Source: Hysterangium stoloniferum
Lineage: Eukaryota; Basidiomycota; Agaricomycetes; Hysterangiales; Hysterangiaceae
Length of the DNA: 64,000 nucleotides
Direction of reading: 5' to 3'
NCBI GenBank assembly: GCA_015178975.1
Contig: WHVD01000289.1
Span: 1-64,000 of the forward strand
Shown here: piece after piece, positions 22,956 to 34,537 of the stretch
Layout: the number at the start of each line of letters is the position of its first letter
Position numbering within the stretch: the first letter of the stretch is position 1
Translations under genes and position numbers: made by a program
Notes under the pieces: generated by a model
Told to the model about the DNA's origin: nothing
Databases searched by the model: none
Seen by the model: the letters and a program-made list of their open reading frames with translations, nothing else

Positions 22956-23466
22956 ATGGGCACACAAGGCCGCAAGCCTGAGGACATGTTACAACCATTT
23001 GAAAAAGCGTGGGTGGCGGGAAAAGCAAGAATTCGGCAATACAACGAGCACAAATCTGTAGTGGTGGTGATAATTGGGGAACGGTCTCGAATAAGCAAGT
23101 TCTCATCTCATCATGTATCCAGGAAGCAATAAAGAAGTCCGAAGAGAGAAGGAAAGAGACCGAGAGGCTCAGGGAGGAGAAAAAGAGGCTCGAGGAGGTA
23201 CGTATTGTAATACACTGTTGGATAATCGATGACTTATCCGAGAAGATAGCCGAGAATGAAAGGAAGGATCAGAAGAGGCTTGAAGAGGTACGTATTGTGA
23301 GATATGGTTGGATAACGATGACTTATTCCAGTAGATAGCCGAGAATGAAAGGGAGAAGAAGAGGAAGATCGAAGAGGAATACATCGCATTTAAAATAGCC
23401 TACGAAGAAGAAAGGAATAATAACAATAGTGATCGAGGATATTCCTGTGCACGCTCTTGTGCGTAG
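22956..23466 (+). CDS. Coiled-coil protein with a tandemly duplicated exon (partial)
   Basis: Four exons join in phase 0: 22956-23057, 23123-23197, 23246-23287 and 23335-23466. Introns of 65, 48 and 47 nt have GTAGTG, GTACGT and GTACGT donors and AG acceptors. The product is about 117 residues: a short globular start (MGTQGRKPEDML), then a strongly charged coiled coil (SEERRKETERLREEKKRLEE, then two IAENER repeats), and a short Asn-rich tail. The exon-intron unit of about 89 bp is duplicated (23157-23245 and 23246-23334). Earlier exons may exist upstream. The family is unrecognised. Exon phases support a real transcript. Confidence 0.5.
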
Positions 23467-24604
23467 GCTGTGATGGACTGGAACTCTCATATTTACTTGC
23501 AGCTCATTTTGATTTCCCCATGGTCGCTTTCCGTTATAACGTCATGCTTCCTATGCTGTTTTCGCTTTCATAGGATCAGTCCTTTACCCTTGTCTACAAA
23601 CGCCCATCTCCATTGGTAGGCTGGCCGTCACTTAGTACGCAGGTTGTACATCGGGTGTATCTGGGACTCGTAAACCTATATTCATCGTCTGCTAAATAGA
23701 AGGGGTGCCAGAGTTCATCTCAATCGTTCGCTGTTCGTCCTGGAAACCAAAATGATGCGACAGATTTGCCACGTAAGTAAATCAAAGGCAGTTCGCATCC
23801 AAGTTGTTTTCCCTTCAAGTTTATGGTAATCCCACATAGCGCATATCAGTGGCATAGACTAACCATAATTCATTGCTTTACAGAGGATTCTAGGTAATAT
23901 ACGTACCTGAACCGTCTACAATGGTCATAGATCTCCTGATTTCTGATGTGCAAGTCTAGAAATCATCGTTGGAGCCTTTGTTTAAATCCCTCCTCCACTG
24001 TTAAAACTGTGCACAAAAACGTACATTGCCTCGAGCTCCCAACCTTGATCAAACAGATTCATATAACCCCAAAGGTAGACGGAGGTCATCGGGGATTGAA
24101 AATTTGTAATAGTTGATCATGGTTATTTAGTAGTTTATCTGCCTGACCGGCTTGTTGGCATTTGGTAGTCGCCTACATGGCCACCATCACCGGGATGGTT
24201 CAAAGGGGCCAGAGGAAGTTTGAGGTCTAGTGAGAGGTAGGATATGTTGTTAACACTTAACAGAACAAGACGTGGTAAAGAAAATAACTGTTTGAGACCG
24301 GGCCAACTGCAAAGATCTCATGTATGAGTAGAGATCCTCGATGGAGAGGATATGGTGTTTTCCGACAGGCTAAATCCTGGCGTTATCGAAGGGGATACGA
24401 TACGTTGCTTGTCAACCTTTTCAAAGCCACGCTTGGAAACGAGGATGCGGACAGATAGCGGGTTTCATACGCTGGGGGTAATATACTAGTCACAGATAGC
24501 GGCTGGAGATTAGATCAGTTGAGGAAGAAGCATAAGCGAAAGAAACACGCACCCACATGTGACGTACGGGACTAAGAAACCGTTGGGAATCCGGAGGGTA
24601 TGTT
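23467..24604. other. No gene recognised
   Basis: About 1.1 kb with no frame above 60 codons, no repeat in common with the window and no recognisable motif. Confidence 0.4.
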
Positions 24605-24906
24605 TTGCATGATTTAAGGACTCCATTGATACTGCTAAAAATGTGCAGCGTCACGATCAGCCATCAATCTAAGCAATTAACTATGTACTCCCTCGCAATA
24701 CGGACAACGAAATATATATTTGCTTTCTTTTGTGAGAGCGTAGAGAGCGCTAGCGGTGTCTGTAATGGCATGCTTCAGACGCATGTCCTCACTCCCTGTC
24801 CACCCCCTCACGAAGGTCCTATCGGCTCGGACCTCCCGTTTTGACCATGTGCAACTGGGTGATAGAGTCTTTAGCGTGCATTTTTATATACGTAAATTAT
24901 GACAAA
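24605..24906. other. Unassigned, one short frame
   Basis: A 79-codon plus-strand frame (24605-24844) with a Cys/Pro-rich end has no recognisable domain. The rest is AT-rich. Confidence 0.25.
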
Positions 24907-24952
24907 AAGAGAGAGAGAGAGAGGGAGAGAGAGGGAGAGAGAGAGATAGAAT
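24907..24952. repeat. (GA)n microsatellite
   Basis: Nearly uninterrupted GA repeat with two GGGA interruptions, about 46 bp. Confidence 0.9.
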
Positions 24953-25029
24953 CAGTCCCGAAAGATGGGGAATTGAAAGTGTAACATAGACTCCCTAGAG
25001 TAACAAAACCAACCATCACACAATTCTGC

Positions 25030-25926
25030 ATGACTTGGTTTTTAACCCAAACATAAGGAAGACTCATGCAAACTCGTAGAAAACGCAAAAGAGAGCTATG
25101 CCACCTTCCCAGGAACAAGTCGACATTAGGATGTAAGCCTTCAAGCGACACTCATCTACGTTCTGCGACCACAATTTCCTCAACAAACTGTCTCTTTCCG
25201 CGTCGTTTGCCTTGCAGCCGAATTTCGGCAAGGTAGCAAAACGCCACATTGGGCGCCCCGCCGGGATCGAAGCCCCACCTCCATATCTTGCCGATTCCAC
25301 CCAAGTGATCTCATGACTGTACAGCCTTCCGCCAGCAGTTGCAACGAAATTAAAGATGCGCCCCGCCCATCGAAGCATCGTGCTATGTATGCTAAAGTCC
25401 AGTTCCTACCATCCGCTGGGCATGGCGTTTCCGGTTGTGAGTTACCCCCGAATTTTCCCTGAATTATCTATCATGAGGCTCTTTGCATATCTGTTGCATC
25501 TAAACACTCAACAGATGTAACCAATCCGGATAATACCTTGCGACGAAGTTTCGACTATCAGCAGGATACATGATTCGCGAAGTTCACTTGTAAGCTTATG
25601 ATTGGCGAAGAGAACCCAACTCTATAAACCATATTAATGATAAGAGATCACGTGCCATACAAAATATATCCTTGTAAAATTTTGCGCGTGACTTGGTTGA
25701 GACACGACAAGATAAGCCGCAAGATCACAACAACATTGAGCTGGTTGTTATACCTGAGAGCTCTGTCTGGGGATCTAGATAGCCTATTAGTCTCCGGTGA
25801 ATAATACAGCGCATGTTATACTCAAATGATGTGAGAGGAGCTGAGCTCCGCTTTTTGTCGAATCCAAAATGATCTCTACACGTACCTGCGGTGCATTGGT
25901 AAGCAACATTTTATGAATTATTTTTG
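25030..25926 (+). repeat. Repeat R4, copy 2
   Basis: Same orientation as 12713-14597. It lacks the two solo LTRs and the retroposon of copy 1, so it shows the empty sites. It is followed at 25927 by a decayed family P copy. Confidence 0.75.
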
Positions 25927-25929
25927 GTG

Positions 25930-26666
25930 ACTATAAAGACTAGGATCGTTTGGACTACCCATGCCATAACGCACATGCCTCCCACCGACGCGGCAAAGGT
26001 TTTATCATTTAATGAGGCACATGAGGCGGTTTTGTTACAAATATACGTGAGTGGCGATGGCTCTTGTTTGTTGCCTGCTATGTTGTCATTTACTGATTGC
26101 GTTCTCGTTAGATTGAATCCATTCCAGAAAGGAAACCTTGCGATATAGATGAACAACCCACTTGAAGACAGAGCGAGCCGCGTCGCGCACCTGCTACACA
26201 TGACAAACTGGCAGGAGATATCGGCAGCAAGGAGGCAACTGACAATGACCGTGGGTCGGAGTATATGGTACCGGGTTCGTGTGGTTTGTCTTTATTTTTT
26301 ATAATATATCAATTAAATATCCGACTATTCACAAAATATTCCCTCATCGACAACGACGATGAAGCCACTGATCAGAAAGTGTTGGCCGGTACGAGAACGC
26401 AAACAGACCTGTCTGCAGCATTTGGTCCGTACACTTCATTACGTCGCGTGGGTCTATAAAAACTCACCTTAATCCACAATCATTGCAGACATGCCTGTGA
26501 CAGCGTTGCTCCCGGTTGTCTCATTCATTCTCCATGGTGTGTCATGCCATCCCGATCAACGCACGCCAGCGCTACCACCACCGCGATTGAGAGTGAAGGG
26601 ATCGATCATAAAGGATACCGACAGGGTAATGACCCTTTCATCCTACTGTGTCATTGGGGAAATTAA
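25930..26666 (+). pseudogene. Family P, decayed short copy P4
   Basis: Keeps the end of exon 2, the 65-nt intron 26047-26111 (GTGAGT donor, TTTACTGAT branch, TTAG acceptor) and the first codons of exon 3 (LNPFQKGNLA), then hits TAG at 26145. The middle of the gene is deleted. From about 26240 one helix-type module follows (VPGSCGLSLFFIIYQL). An intron (GTACAC...TTGCAG) leads to an intact last exon that ends at TAA 26664-26666 (CHWGN). This last exon shows what the frameshifted P1 tail once encoded. Confidence 0.65.
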
Positions 26667-26735
26667 TAATTTGTGCACATATAGAAGTCTACGCAAACGT
26701 GTTGTATAGGGGCATCTGGGGCGGCTCATCATCTA

Positions 26736-28481
26736 GTATGCAGTACGTTGCACCACTCGTTTCTCTCATATGTCATTAAATTAAATTCAGAATCTGCTCT
26801 CACACGACGGTATTAGTCATGGTGCGCTTGCCGGACAAGCTTATGAGCAGCCCGGATCATTTGCCGAGGTCACAGTCCTCACCTCCCGACTTCAATTGCA
26901 AGGAAATACCTCGTTAGTTGTGACTTATTTTAATACCAACAAGAAACACAAAACTGACGTCACCTAGCGACGGCAGCTCCTAAAGTGACACCAAGCACAA
27001 GGTCTCCGACAGATGGCCATCCCAGGCGTCTTTACAGGGACGAAGCCGAATCCGACGGGTCGCCTGCATCAATGCACAACTTGAAGAGTCAGCGTCGGTA
27101 TAAAGGACATGGTTATGGTCCGCATGTCTCAAACAATCCGTCCTCCGGGGCGGGAACATCTTCGGCTTGCGGGTGAGTCCCATCGGCTATATTTCTTACA
27201 CCAACTAACATTGACTTCTTAGCAGGACAAAGCGTTTCACACATAAAACATCAACCCTATTATGAGAGAAAGAGGAAGGCGAGGCGAGACAAGGCCATCA
27301 ATGACAGAGGAGAACCGTTCGACACGTAATATTTCGTTTTATTAATTTGGGCGATGACACTCACCTTTCATCATCTAGGCGGGCGACGAATGCCTCAGTG
27401 AGACAGCACTTACTCCTGAACTTGGGTGGCAACAGGTTGGAAAACCAGTCCCGCACATCCAAATACCCACCGCAACGTTCGGCAAAGACATTTGGCGGAC
27501 CTCTAGCTACTCGGAGGAAACCTTGGACGAAAGGTAGGGGCAGCGGCGGACGAGTAGTAGTGTCAGGCCGGAAATACTTATTTCTTTTCCAGTTCTCCTT
27601 CTCCTCCTTCTTCTTTCTTTTGATATTTCTACTTCTTTTGTTTTATCCATTTCTCTGGTTCATGGGCTAGTGGAGTCACTCGGTTGGTTCTGGCTCGTAT
27701 CTTTGAGAACGGGGTGCGTTGTTTATCACCTTTCTCGATATGCTGACCCATTCATTGTCGTTCAGCTGTGTCTTCGGAGTTTCCTAGCCCGAATACCTGC
27801 TGTGAAAGCACTTGAGACGTCACTGAGGTGCTGCGTGGTGGATGATTAAACGTACGACCATCTCTTAAACGGTCGTAGTCCTTTCTAATGTTATCTTCCC
27901 TCTTTCTTCGTCTTTCAGCGGCTTGGTGAAACGGGGCATCCACGCAAGGCCTTGCTTGCAATTCCTGACTGCTGAACTACGTAGCATTCTCATTTGTCTT
28001 GCTCTCGTCTAACGCAATTTCTTCAGTCCCGTAACCGAGGTACGACTGCGTCAGCACCCCCGGCAATTCGACATAGTACCGAGCCGACTCAAGATTGGAT
28101 GGTGGACCTTCGGGAATGTTCAAAATTAGCACGCAATGAGTTGTCTAGTATCTTATATATTGCGTAAGTTAGAGACTAACACCACTGTACATTTCTTTGC
28201 AGGACGTCAATATTGGGTTACTAACTCCGATGTCGTAGGGCTTGCCTGGCTTCGACCCCGGCCTGCCGTGACGACACTGTTAGCGGCCGACCCTTCGAAA
28301 CTGGTCTGCGCATTTATCCAAAAAACAACAACTTGCACAATCAGAACTCACTCTCAGCGTTGAACCAGACCAAATACCTCACCTCCATAAAAGTGACCCA
28401 GTCATCTCTCGGGAAAACTTGTGTCAGGTCCATGCTGTCCGTAGATTTGCAACTCCACTTGTTCTTTGTTTCCATTTCATT
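26736..28481 (+). repeat. Repeat R1, copy 3
   Basis: Full R1 in the left arm of the second palindrome. The Ser/Arg-rich exon (motif DGHPRRLYRDEAESDG) is open from 26985 to the GTGAGT donor at about 27172. Two more intron-like segments follow (GTAATA...CATCTAG near 27327-27378 and GTATCT...TTTGCAG near 28149-28203). The frame with RRQYWVTNSDVVGLAWL is open after the last one. It stops at TCCATTTCATT, where retroelement sequence begins. Confidence 0.6.
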
Positions 28482-28588
28482 ACCATAAAAAAAAGGCAAG
28501 TTGCAAAGTATGCCACATTGAATTGCCTCAGTAAAGCATGCTGCACAGCATCTCAGCCATGCAACTACCCCTCCAACCACTGACATTG

Positions 28589-29028
28589 ATAATACCATCT
28601 GTCACTGGCTGAAAACTCATGAAGATGAAGAAACAATTTTGGTATTTACCAATGGCCAATGGTATGATGCGGCATATGACAAGTTTGTCATCAGCTTAGA
28701 TGCAGTCCCACTGGAACAACTCACACTTGACTATGTTATTAATTGTTTACTCAATGAATAATCTCATCAGTCAGGCCCTCACATTGTATCTATTCCTAGC
28801 AAGTACTACAATTCTGAGGCATTTTCTACTCCACATGGCTGTACAATTAAATGCCAACCAAATGTTTCATGTTTTAATTGCAAGGGACATGGTCATTACC
28901 AATTCGACTGTCTGAGTCCTAAGAATTCCACCTATACCAACATTGCCACTTGTAGTGATGTCATCAATGTTAGCAATACTGTGGAATGTGGAATGGGTGT
29001 ATGTACAGCTATGGTGATTTACACTTAA
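28589..29028 (+). pseudogene. Retroelement gag remnant with zinc knuckle
   Basis: A frame with one internal TAA encodes a gag-like region (DAVPLEQLTLDYVIN) followed by a CCHC knuckle, CFNCKGHGHYQFDC, spaced C-x2-C-x4-H-x4-C. This layout is typical of Ty1/copia gag. It begins at the R1 junction (5' end lost) and is followed directly by a purine tract and LTR with no protease, integrase or reverse transcriptase between. It is therefore either internally deleted or a non-autonomous derivative. Confidence 0.65.
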
Positions 29029-29062
29029 GGACTCTTTTTCAAAAGATTTGATTAAGGGAGTG

Positions 29063-29214
29063 TGTTGATATTTGATATATTTAACTAATAATCTTGCAGT
29101 CTCTTGTTAATAAAGTTTGTAAATAGATAAACAACTACTGTATAGTTGCTTAGTCATACAACATCTTTTGCTCATGTCCATCATATCTCAATATATTTCA
29201 CACACCCAAAATTT
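29063..29214 (+). mobile_element. Short LTR next to the gag remnant
   Basis: Begins TGTTGATATTTG right after the tract AAGGGAGTG and ends near TTTCACACA. The purine tract and TG start mark it as a 3' LTR. The matching 5' LTR is not present. Confidence 0.55.
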
Positions 29215-29219
29215 CACAA

Positions 29220-30190
29220 ATGAGGCATTGATCTCATCCCCTGCTGATGTCATTCCCCCTTCCCAAATCCACATACAGACAATAATGCCATGCTCACACT
29301 CACTGCATCCAATCTTTTAAATATTCTGCTTAAGCCAACAGCTCAATAGGAAGCTATGGCCTCTCATATTGCTGTTTTCCATCAAAAACAATTGCCTTAT
29401 GTGTCACCTGAACAGAATTATCACTTTCAACCACCACAGCCACCCATCTGCTTGCACACCTATGTGCAGCCTCAACTAGCTTCTACATTCCAGGCCATGC
29501 CACCTTAGCAACCCTTCACATTCACTGCTCCAACTTTGGGATGGAAGATTCTGCTCTGGATATGTAGCAACTCCCAGGGTCATTTGTGCCACCCTCTGCC
29601 AGGTTTAATGGATCTGGTGCATCACCTTTGTTTACATGTTTCCTCAAAGTCGAAAAATTGATGCTGGTGGCAATTGTCTGGAGTTCCTGATCAGAATCAA
29701 TATCCAAAGCTACATACATGGATCCCAGCTAAATAGCCTAAGCCCACGTTTCTGATTCCCACTGTAATATGGCACCACTTCGTAGAGATGTTTGGGAATT
29801 TCATTTGAAGGATTATCCCAATTATACCTTTGTGAATTCTACACAGCAATAATAGAACATGGGGCTGTCATTGGCTTTGATACCATTGATCATTGACAGA
29901 CATGTAAAAATCTGCATTTTACTTTGCAAGACCTAGCTGCTGGCTCAATGGCAGCTAAAAAACTATTATCCCACAATCACATACATAGTCCTTTTATATA
30001 AAGACTAATGTTAATTATCACTCTATGTATAAACAATACTGACTCTCAAAATATAGTAGAGTATGTATTGGCTGATCAAGTACAATGCAGATTATGTAAA
30101 GAAAGAGAAGAGAAGATGCAAATTGTAGTCAATCACAGTCAAGATGAACTGTATAGTTGCTTGAAGGTCAGGTCAAAATGGATTTGAGTC
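29220..30190 (+). mobile_element. Decayed retroelement internal sequence
   Basis: CpG-poor sequence with a discontinuous plus-strand reading rich in Pro and Gln (HQKQLPYVSPEQNYHFQPP) resembling a gag N-terminal region, but broken by stops. No enzymatic domain was seen. Confidence 0.45.
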
Positions 30191-30554
30191 AGGGAATTGA
30201 CCTTGTGATTTGATTCCCTAATAAATTATGTTCTGAAATAAAGAAAGATATAGTTATAGTGATATTTACTTAAGAGATATAAAAGGATTTGTAGTAGAGG
30301 AGCAGATTGTTAAATGTGGGGCTCACAGGTAGGTCTCTAGGGGAAACCTGCAGAAGTTCCAGGAAATGACTTGGCTTCACCTTATATACTGCACCCTCAC
30401 AAGATTGTGTTGTCCAACTTCAGACAGGAGCAGATGGGAAACCCATGGGTTCTGAGAATACACTGAGGGCAGATACTAAGTCAAAGCTAAGTTGATTTTC
30501 TGATCAGATTGTAAGTAAAGGTAGTAGCTAGACTATATAGACTAGTAGATTATT
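30191..30554 (+). mobile_element. Retroelement 3' end and LTR type D
   Basis: Same unit as 16204-16560, with the LTR starting TGTTAAATGTGGGG at 30308. It is interrupted or cut at 30555 by a type B LTR. Confidence 0.6.
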
Positions 30555-31433
30555 TGTTATGACTGGAAAACCCGCTGGACTCCAGGCACTAACTTATATG
30601 CACCTGCACCCTACACACACCATTTATTGGTATACTGGAATACACACTGGACTCTGGATGTCAGACCTGTCCATGCTCGACCTTCGTTACTTCATGTATC
30701 AATCACCAGAATACCCACTGGAACCCATACCTGTTTATCTCTGACCCTGTCCCACACACCAGTGACCAGACTCCTCTCAGAAAACCTGACAGCTCTCTAA
30801 CTGAGCCCTGTTCCCATTATGGTCAAATGACCTGTCATGTTTTGGACTCTGCTCCTGCCCCATTCCCATTATGGTCTAATGACCTGTCATGTTTTGGACT
30901 CCACTCTGCTCCATTCCATTCCTAACACCAAGTTTGGTGTTTACTTATCTCAGTCATGTTTACTAGTTTAGATTTCATTATTACTGGATTTGGTATGACA
31001 TACATTCCACAGTCTATATAGTCTGTCAGATGTTGTACATACAGTCCAGTCAGAAAACCAACTTAGATTCTTCCCAGTAATCTCAGTACATTTTCCACTA
31101 TAATCTCCTCCTTGAAACACACTGCTTTTTACCTCATCAGGGCATGCAGGCTCTGACACATCTATCACTTAACCTCCAACCTAGCTATCACTCAACCTCT
31201 GACTCAACTCTGACCAACCCCTTGACTTCCACAGGATTCCCGCAGTCAACTCTTTAACCTCACAACCAACCAACTACTCCAGGACTCCCCGGGATTCCCG
31301 TCTGCCTGTCTGAAATTGGACAACATGATCTTGTGAGGGCATAGCCTATGTATAAGCTGAAGCCAAGTCCTACCGGCTTTCCTGCAGGTTTCTATGGAAA
31401 CCCTCTGATAAGCTCTGCACACAACTCTTAACA
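30555..31433 (-). mobile_element. LTR type B in left arm
   Basis: Begins TGTTATGACTGG and ends CTCTTAACA, matching on the minus strand the type B solo LTRs at 34895 and 44961. The flanking pentamers (TTATT and GTCAA) differ, so it is not a clean solo insertion. It may have recombined or lost a border. Confidence 0.65.
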
Positions 31434-32016
31434 GTCAAAACCCATGCCATGCAAACCCATGGCCATTGCTGGGACTTCTATGGGAGCCTGTGATTTATTA
31501 GCCTTATTTTAATACTTTCTGCTGAAAAAGGAATCCAATGCTCCATCAAAATGTGAAAATACTGAATTCACTGCAAGGTAAAATAATTTATGTATTTGGT
31601 ATTAATCAGTGGCAACCTGAAGAGACTTAGATATGCATCCTACTTTGCAAAGAAGGCTTTGAAAGCTGCTTTGCAAGCTGTTCTTTTTCTGTGAAAAGAA
31701 TTGCTAAAATATGAATAACAATTCACTGATTCGAAAACTAGATTTGACTTCAATTCTAGCTAGTTTATATATATTTTATACTATTTATCAAACAGTACAT
31801 AAATATATTTATAAACAAGTCAAAAGATTAGTTATAGAATAAAACACTATTTGGCTAATATATGCTTTATTTACACTAACCTACCAGATCTACTGTTATA
31901 CTAACATATCAACCAACACAAGCCATTGATTCACAGGCAGTATTACTTTCCAGACACCTGTGGCAGCCAATATACCTGTATCATCCCTTAGCATTTCAGC
32001 ACCTGTGGCCTCTATA
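31434..32016. other. AT-rich spacer
   Basis: No frame, LTR end or motif recognised. Confidence 0.4.
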
Positions 32017-32475
32017 CAGTGGCTCAAAAAACTGTCCCAATGTTTTCTCATTTTTGAAAGGTTGGGTTGGCATGGATTACTGACATAAGCAGAAAATCTA
32101 AGTAAATTATCAAAGGTACTATAGGATCATGGCTTGAAGGTAAGCCTTGGTTCATGTGTTTTGAATCAAAACCCATTGAATAATAAATAAAACAAAACAG
32201 CTACTCATTGGGACAGTTTTTTGACCTATGATTATTTTACTTTCTAGTACTTTGTATGCCCCTTTTTCCTTTATAACTACCCTGATCCTTCTAGGCATAC
32301 TTTCTATTAGATATTGGCAGACTTCTGGTTGGATTACATTCCACTCCTCTACTACTCTCTCCCACAATTCATGTATTCCCTTGGATGATGTGTTATATTT
32401 TTGGAGTTGGCATTTGATGTGTTTCCAAAGATGTTCTATTTCTAATCTTAAGACAAATAATTACTGATTGAAAGC
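32017..32475 (-). pseudogene. Tc1/mariner stub in left arm
   Basis: Starts after a TA with CAGTGGCTCAAAAAACTGTC; an inverted copy of that motif lies at about 32207-32227, the same inner/outer arrangement as in the 58-kb Tc1 element. The minus strand encodes the transposase C-terminus (IEHLWKH, LWERVVEEWN, YLIESMPRRIRVV), including the IEHLW glutamate of the DDE triad. The other end and most of the gene are missing. Confidence 0.75.
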
Positions 32476-32759
32476 CACCAACCCAGATTGAGGTGGAAGT
32501 AGATGTCCAATGGCCCAGATTAGAGTGGAATAAGCTGCTGCTGCTGTGACACACAAGTGTACTATAGCAAATTGGTTAAAAGTTGGTTCTATTTCATAGG
32601 TGGAGCAGAGCTTCTTATCATCAACTAAGGGAAAGGAGCATGGTGGTGGTGGGTATTTTTAGGCACTGTGTGAGGGGATGGAGTGCCCAAATTGTGTAAA
32701 AGGCAGGTAAAAGGTACCATTAGCTTAGTCATATCCCTGGATTAATTGTCAGCCTGGAA

Positions 32760-33095
32760 CTTTTTGGAGGAGCATTTCTGCACTTGCAGAAGCTTTTTTG
32801 ATGCTGTGGGAGCATTTCTGCAACTACTGTAGTATTGTTGGCACCATGGGAGTATTTTGTCACACATACATAGAAGTATTTTGTGATGCATGGGAGTATT
32901 ATTACACCCATTTTGTAATGTCACAGGAGTACTTTGTTATGTGTTGGGAGTATTTTCTGGATGCATAGAAGCATTTCCCACACCTCTCACAGAAACATTT
33001 CACACAAACTGTCCAGGGGAATTTCCTATGTCCCTCACAAAGGCATTCACATGGCATTCATGGAGGTATTTTGATGCCATTTTCCCAGAGTAAGG
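32760..33095. repeat. Degenerate short tandem repeat
   Basis: Roughly every 30-45 bp a GGGAGTATTTTGT or GGGAGCATTTCTG motif recurs with much divergence. Probably an old minisatellite. Confidence 0.5.
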
Positions 33096-33321
33096 TTTCA
33101 AATCTCTGGAGGTCTACAAGGATTTCTGGGAAAATCTCAGTAAAACCATGGAATAATTAAGATAAAATACAATAAATAAAAATAAAATGTTTAAAAATAC
33201 AGTAAAATAAATGAAAATAAAATATATCAAAATAAAATACAATATATCAATCCTCAATCCATGCTCTATTAATACTATATCAATTCCAGTAGAATCAACT
33301 CAATTTCTGATTAGAACTGTT

Positions 33322-33540
33322 GCTCCTTCTGAAACAGTTACTTTTCCTGAAACAGTTACTTTTCCTGAAACAGTTACTTTTCCTGAAACAGTTACTTTTC
33401 CTGAAAGAGTTACTTTTCCTGAAACAGTTACTTTTCCTGAAACAGTTACTTTTCCTGAAACAGTTACTTTTCCTGAAACAGTTACTTTTCCTGAAACAGT
33501 TACTTTTCCTGAAACAGTTACTTCTTCTGAAACCATTGCT
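33322..33540 (+). repeat. 18-bp minisatellite, left arm (longer allele)
   Basis: About ten near-identical units of CCTGAAACAGTTACTTTT, with one variant unit (AGAG) at about 33403. The units translate as TFPETV repeats in one frame and stay open in other frames. The right arm has three fewer units. Confidence 0.95.
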
Positions 33541-33564
33541 TTTTTTGAATCATTGCTTTTTTTG

Positions 33565-34020
33565 AATGGAGGATAACTTAAAACTTTAAAAGTTATTTAT
33601 CCACTAAAGTACATATTTTTTGTTGTAAAATTAATATTTAACCAAATTCAGTCTATCAGGTGATACTCTGGAGAATAAGGAAATATTAATATTTATCTTG
33701 TATCTGACAAAAGTTAGTCAAACAAACATATATGGATTATCCTTTTGGGGATAAATCCCACAACAAGGATTGGTTGGCCAGATAGTTCTGGTTAACTTTC
33801 TAAACCAAATAAATTTAAATTAAATGAACTACATTTGAAAGTTTGCATAATATACAAGAGAATACATCTCATCCCAAAGATTAAGTCATGACCCAAATAA
33901 TTTTAGTTAACTATAATGTTTGTGGACATTTTAAAAGTTACAGAGATACTAGAGAATGCATCTCATCCCAAAGATTAAGTCATAACCCAAATAACTTTTA
34001 TTAACCATGACATTTGTGCA
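33565..34020. repeat. AT-rich inverted-repeat partner
   Basis: GGATAACTTAAAACTTTAAAAGTTATTTATCC and the following 300 bp recur in reverse at about 36750-37135 and, for the first 90 bp, at 50671-50760. Stretches such as AACCCAAATAA and TTGTTGTAAAATTAATATTTA are shared. May be a decayed MITE-like element. Confidence 0.55.
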
Positions 34021-34537
34021 TATTTTAAAAGTTGCCCTTTTATCACTGTTGTTCCTTTTGTCACTGTTGTTTCATTTGTCACTGTTGCTCCTTTTGTCAC
34101 TGTTAGGTACTGTGTTGGGAATTTTTTCTGAAACTATTGGAAAGTGACTGGGAACTCAGAAACTTCCAAATAGGGTTAGGACATTGGCTTCAGCTTATGT
34201 GCTGTGACTCTATGTAAATGCTCGGAAGTCCTTAATTTCAGAGATAGGATTTATGCCAGAGGATATGGATATTCAAAGTTCTGAAGAGTTCCAAGTATCA
34301 AGCATGCAGAGAGAAGTAAGGAATAAGAAACTCAGTTGATATCAGATTTAATGTAAAGTACAAATTCACAGAAACTAATATAATTTCTCACATTATTGTA
34401 CTACAAACTAAGATTACAATAAGACAGACTAAGGAAAGTATTCTGAAACAGGAATATAATAAGGAAATGAGTGAATACTTGTGAATTGAAAAGTTACCAA
34501 ATGTGGAACAAGGATAAGATCCAGAAGTGGAGGTTGT

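Larger units (their letters stand above)
26800..33649 (+). repeat. Palindrome 2, left arm
   Basis: Reverse complement of 50671-57466. Paired coordinates sum to 84266 outside the minisatellite and to 84320 inside it. Every frame above 60 codons is identical in both arms, including non-functional ones. Beyond the outer edge (about 26800 and 57467) homology continues but with substitutions and a 4-5-bp indel. The inner edge falls in an AT-rich hairpin-like repeat. Confidence 0.93.

Noticed and set aside
33322-33540. CRISPR-like array
   Set aside because: Units are contiguous without spacers and the DNA is eukaryotic, so this is a minisatellite.
33211-33576. 121-codon VTFPET repeat protein
   Set aside because: The frame is produced by the 18-bp minisatellite. 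It has no conserved flanks, and another frame and the opposite strand are equally open.
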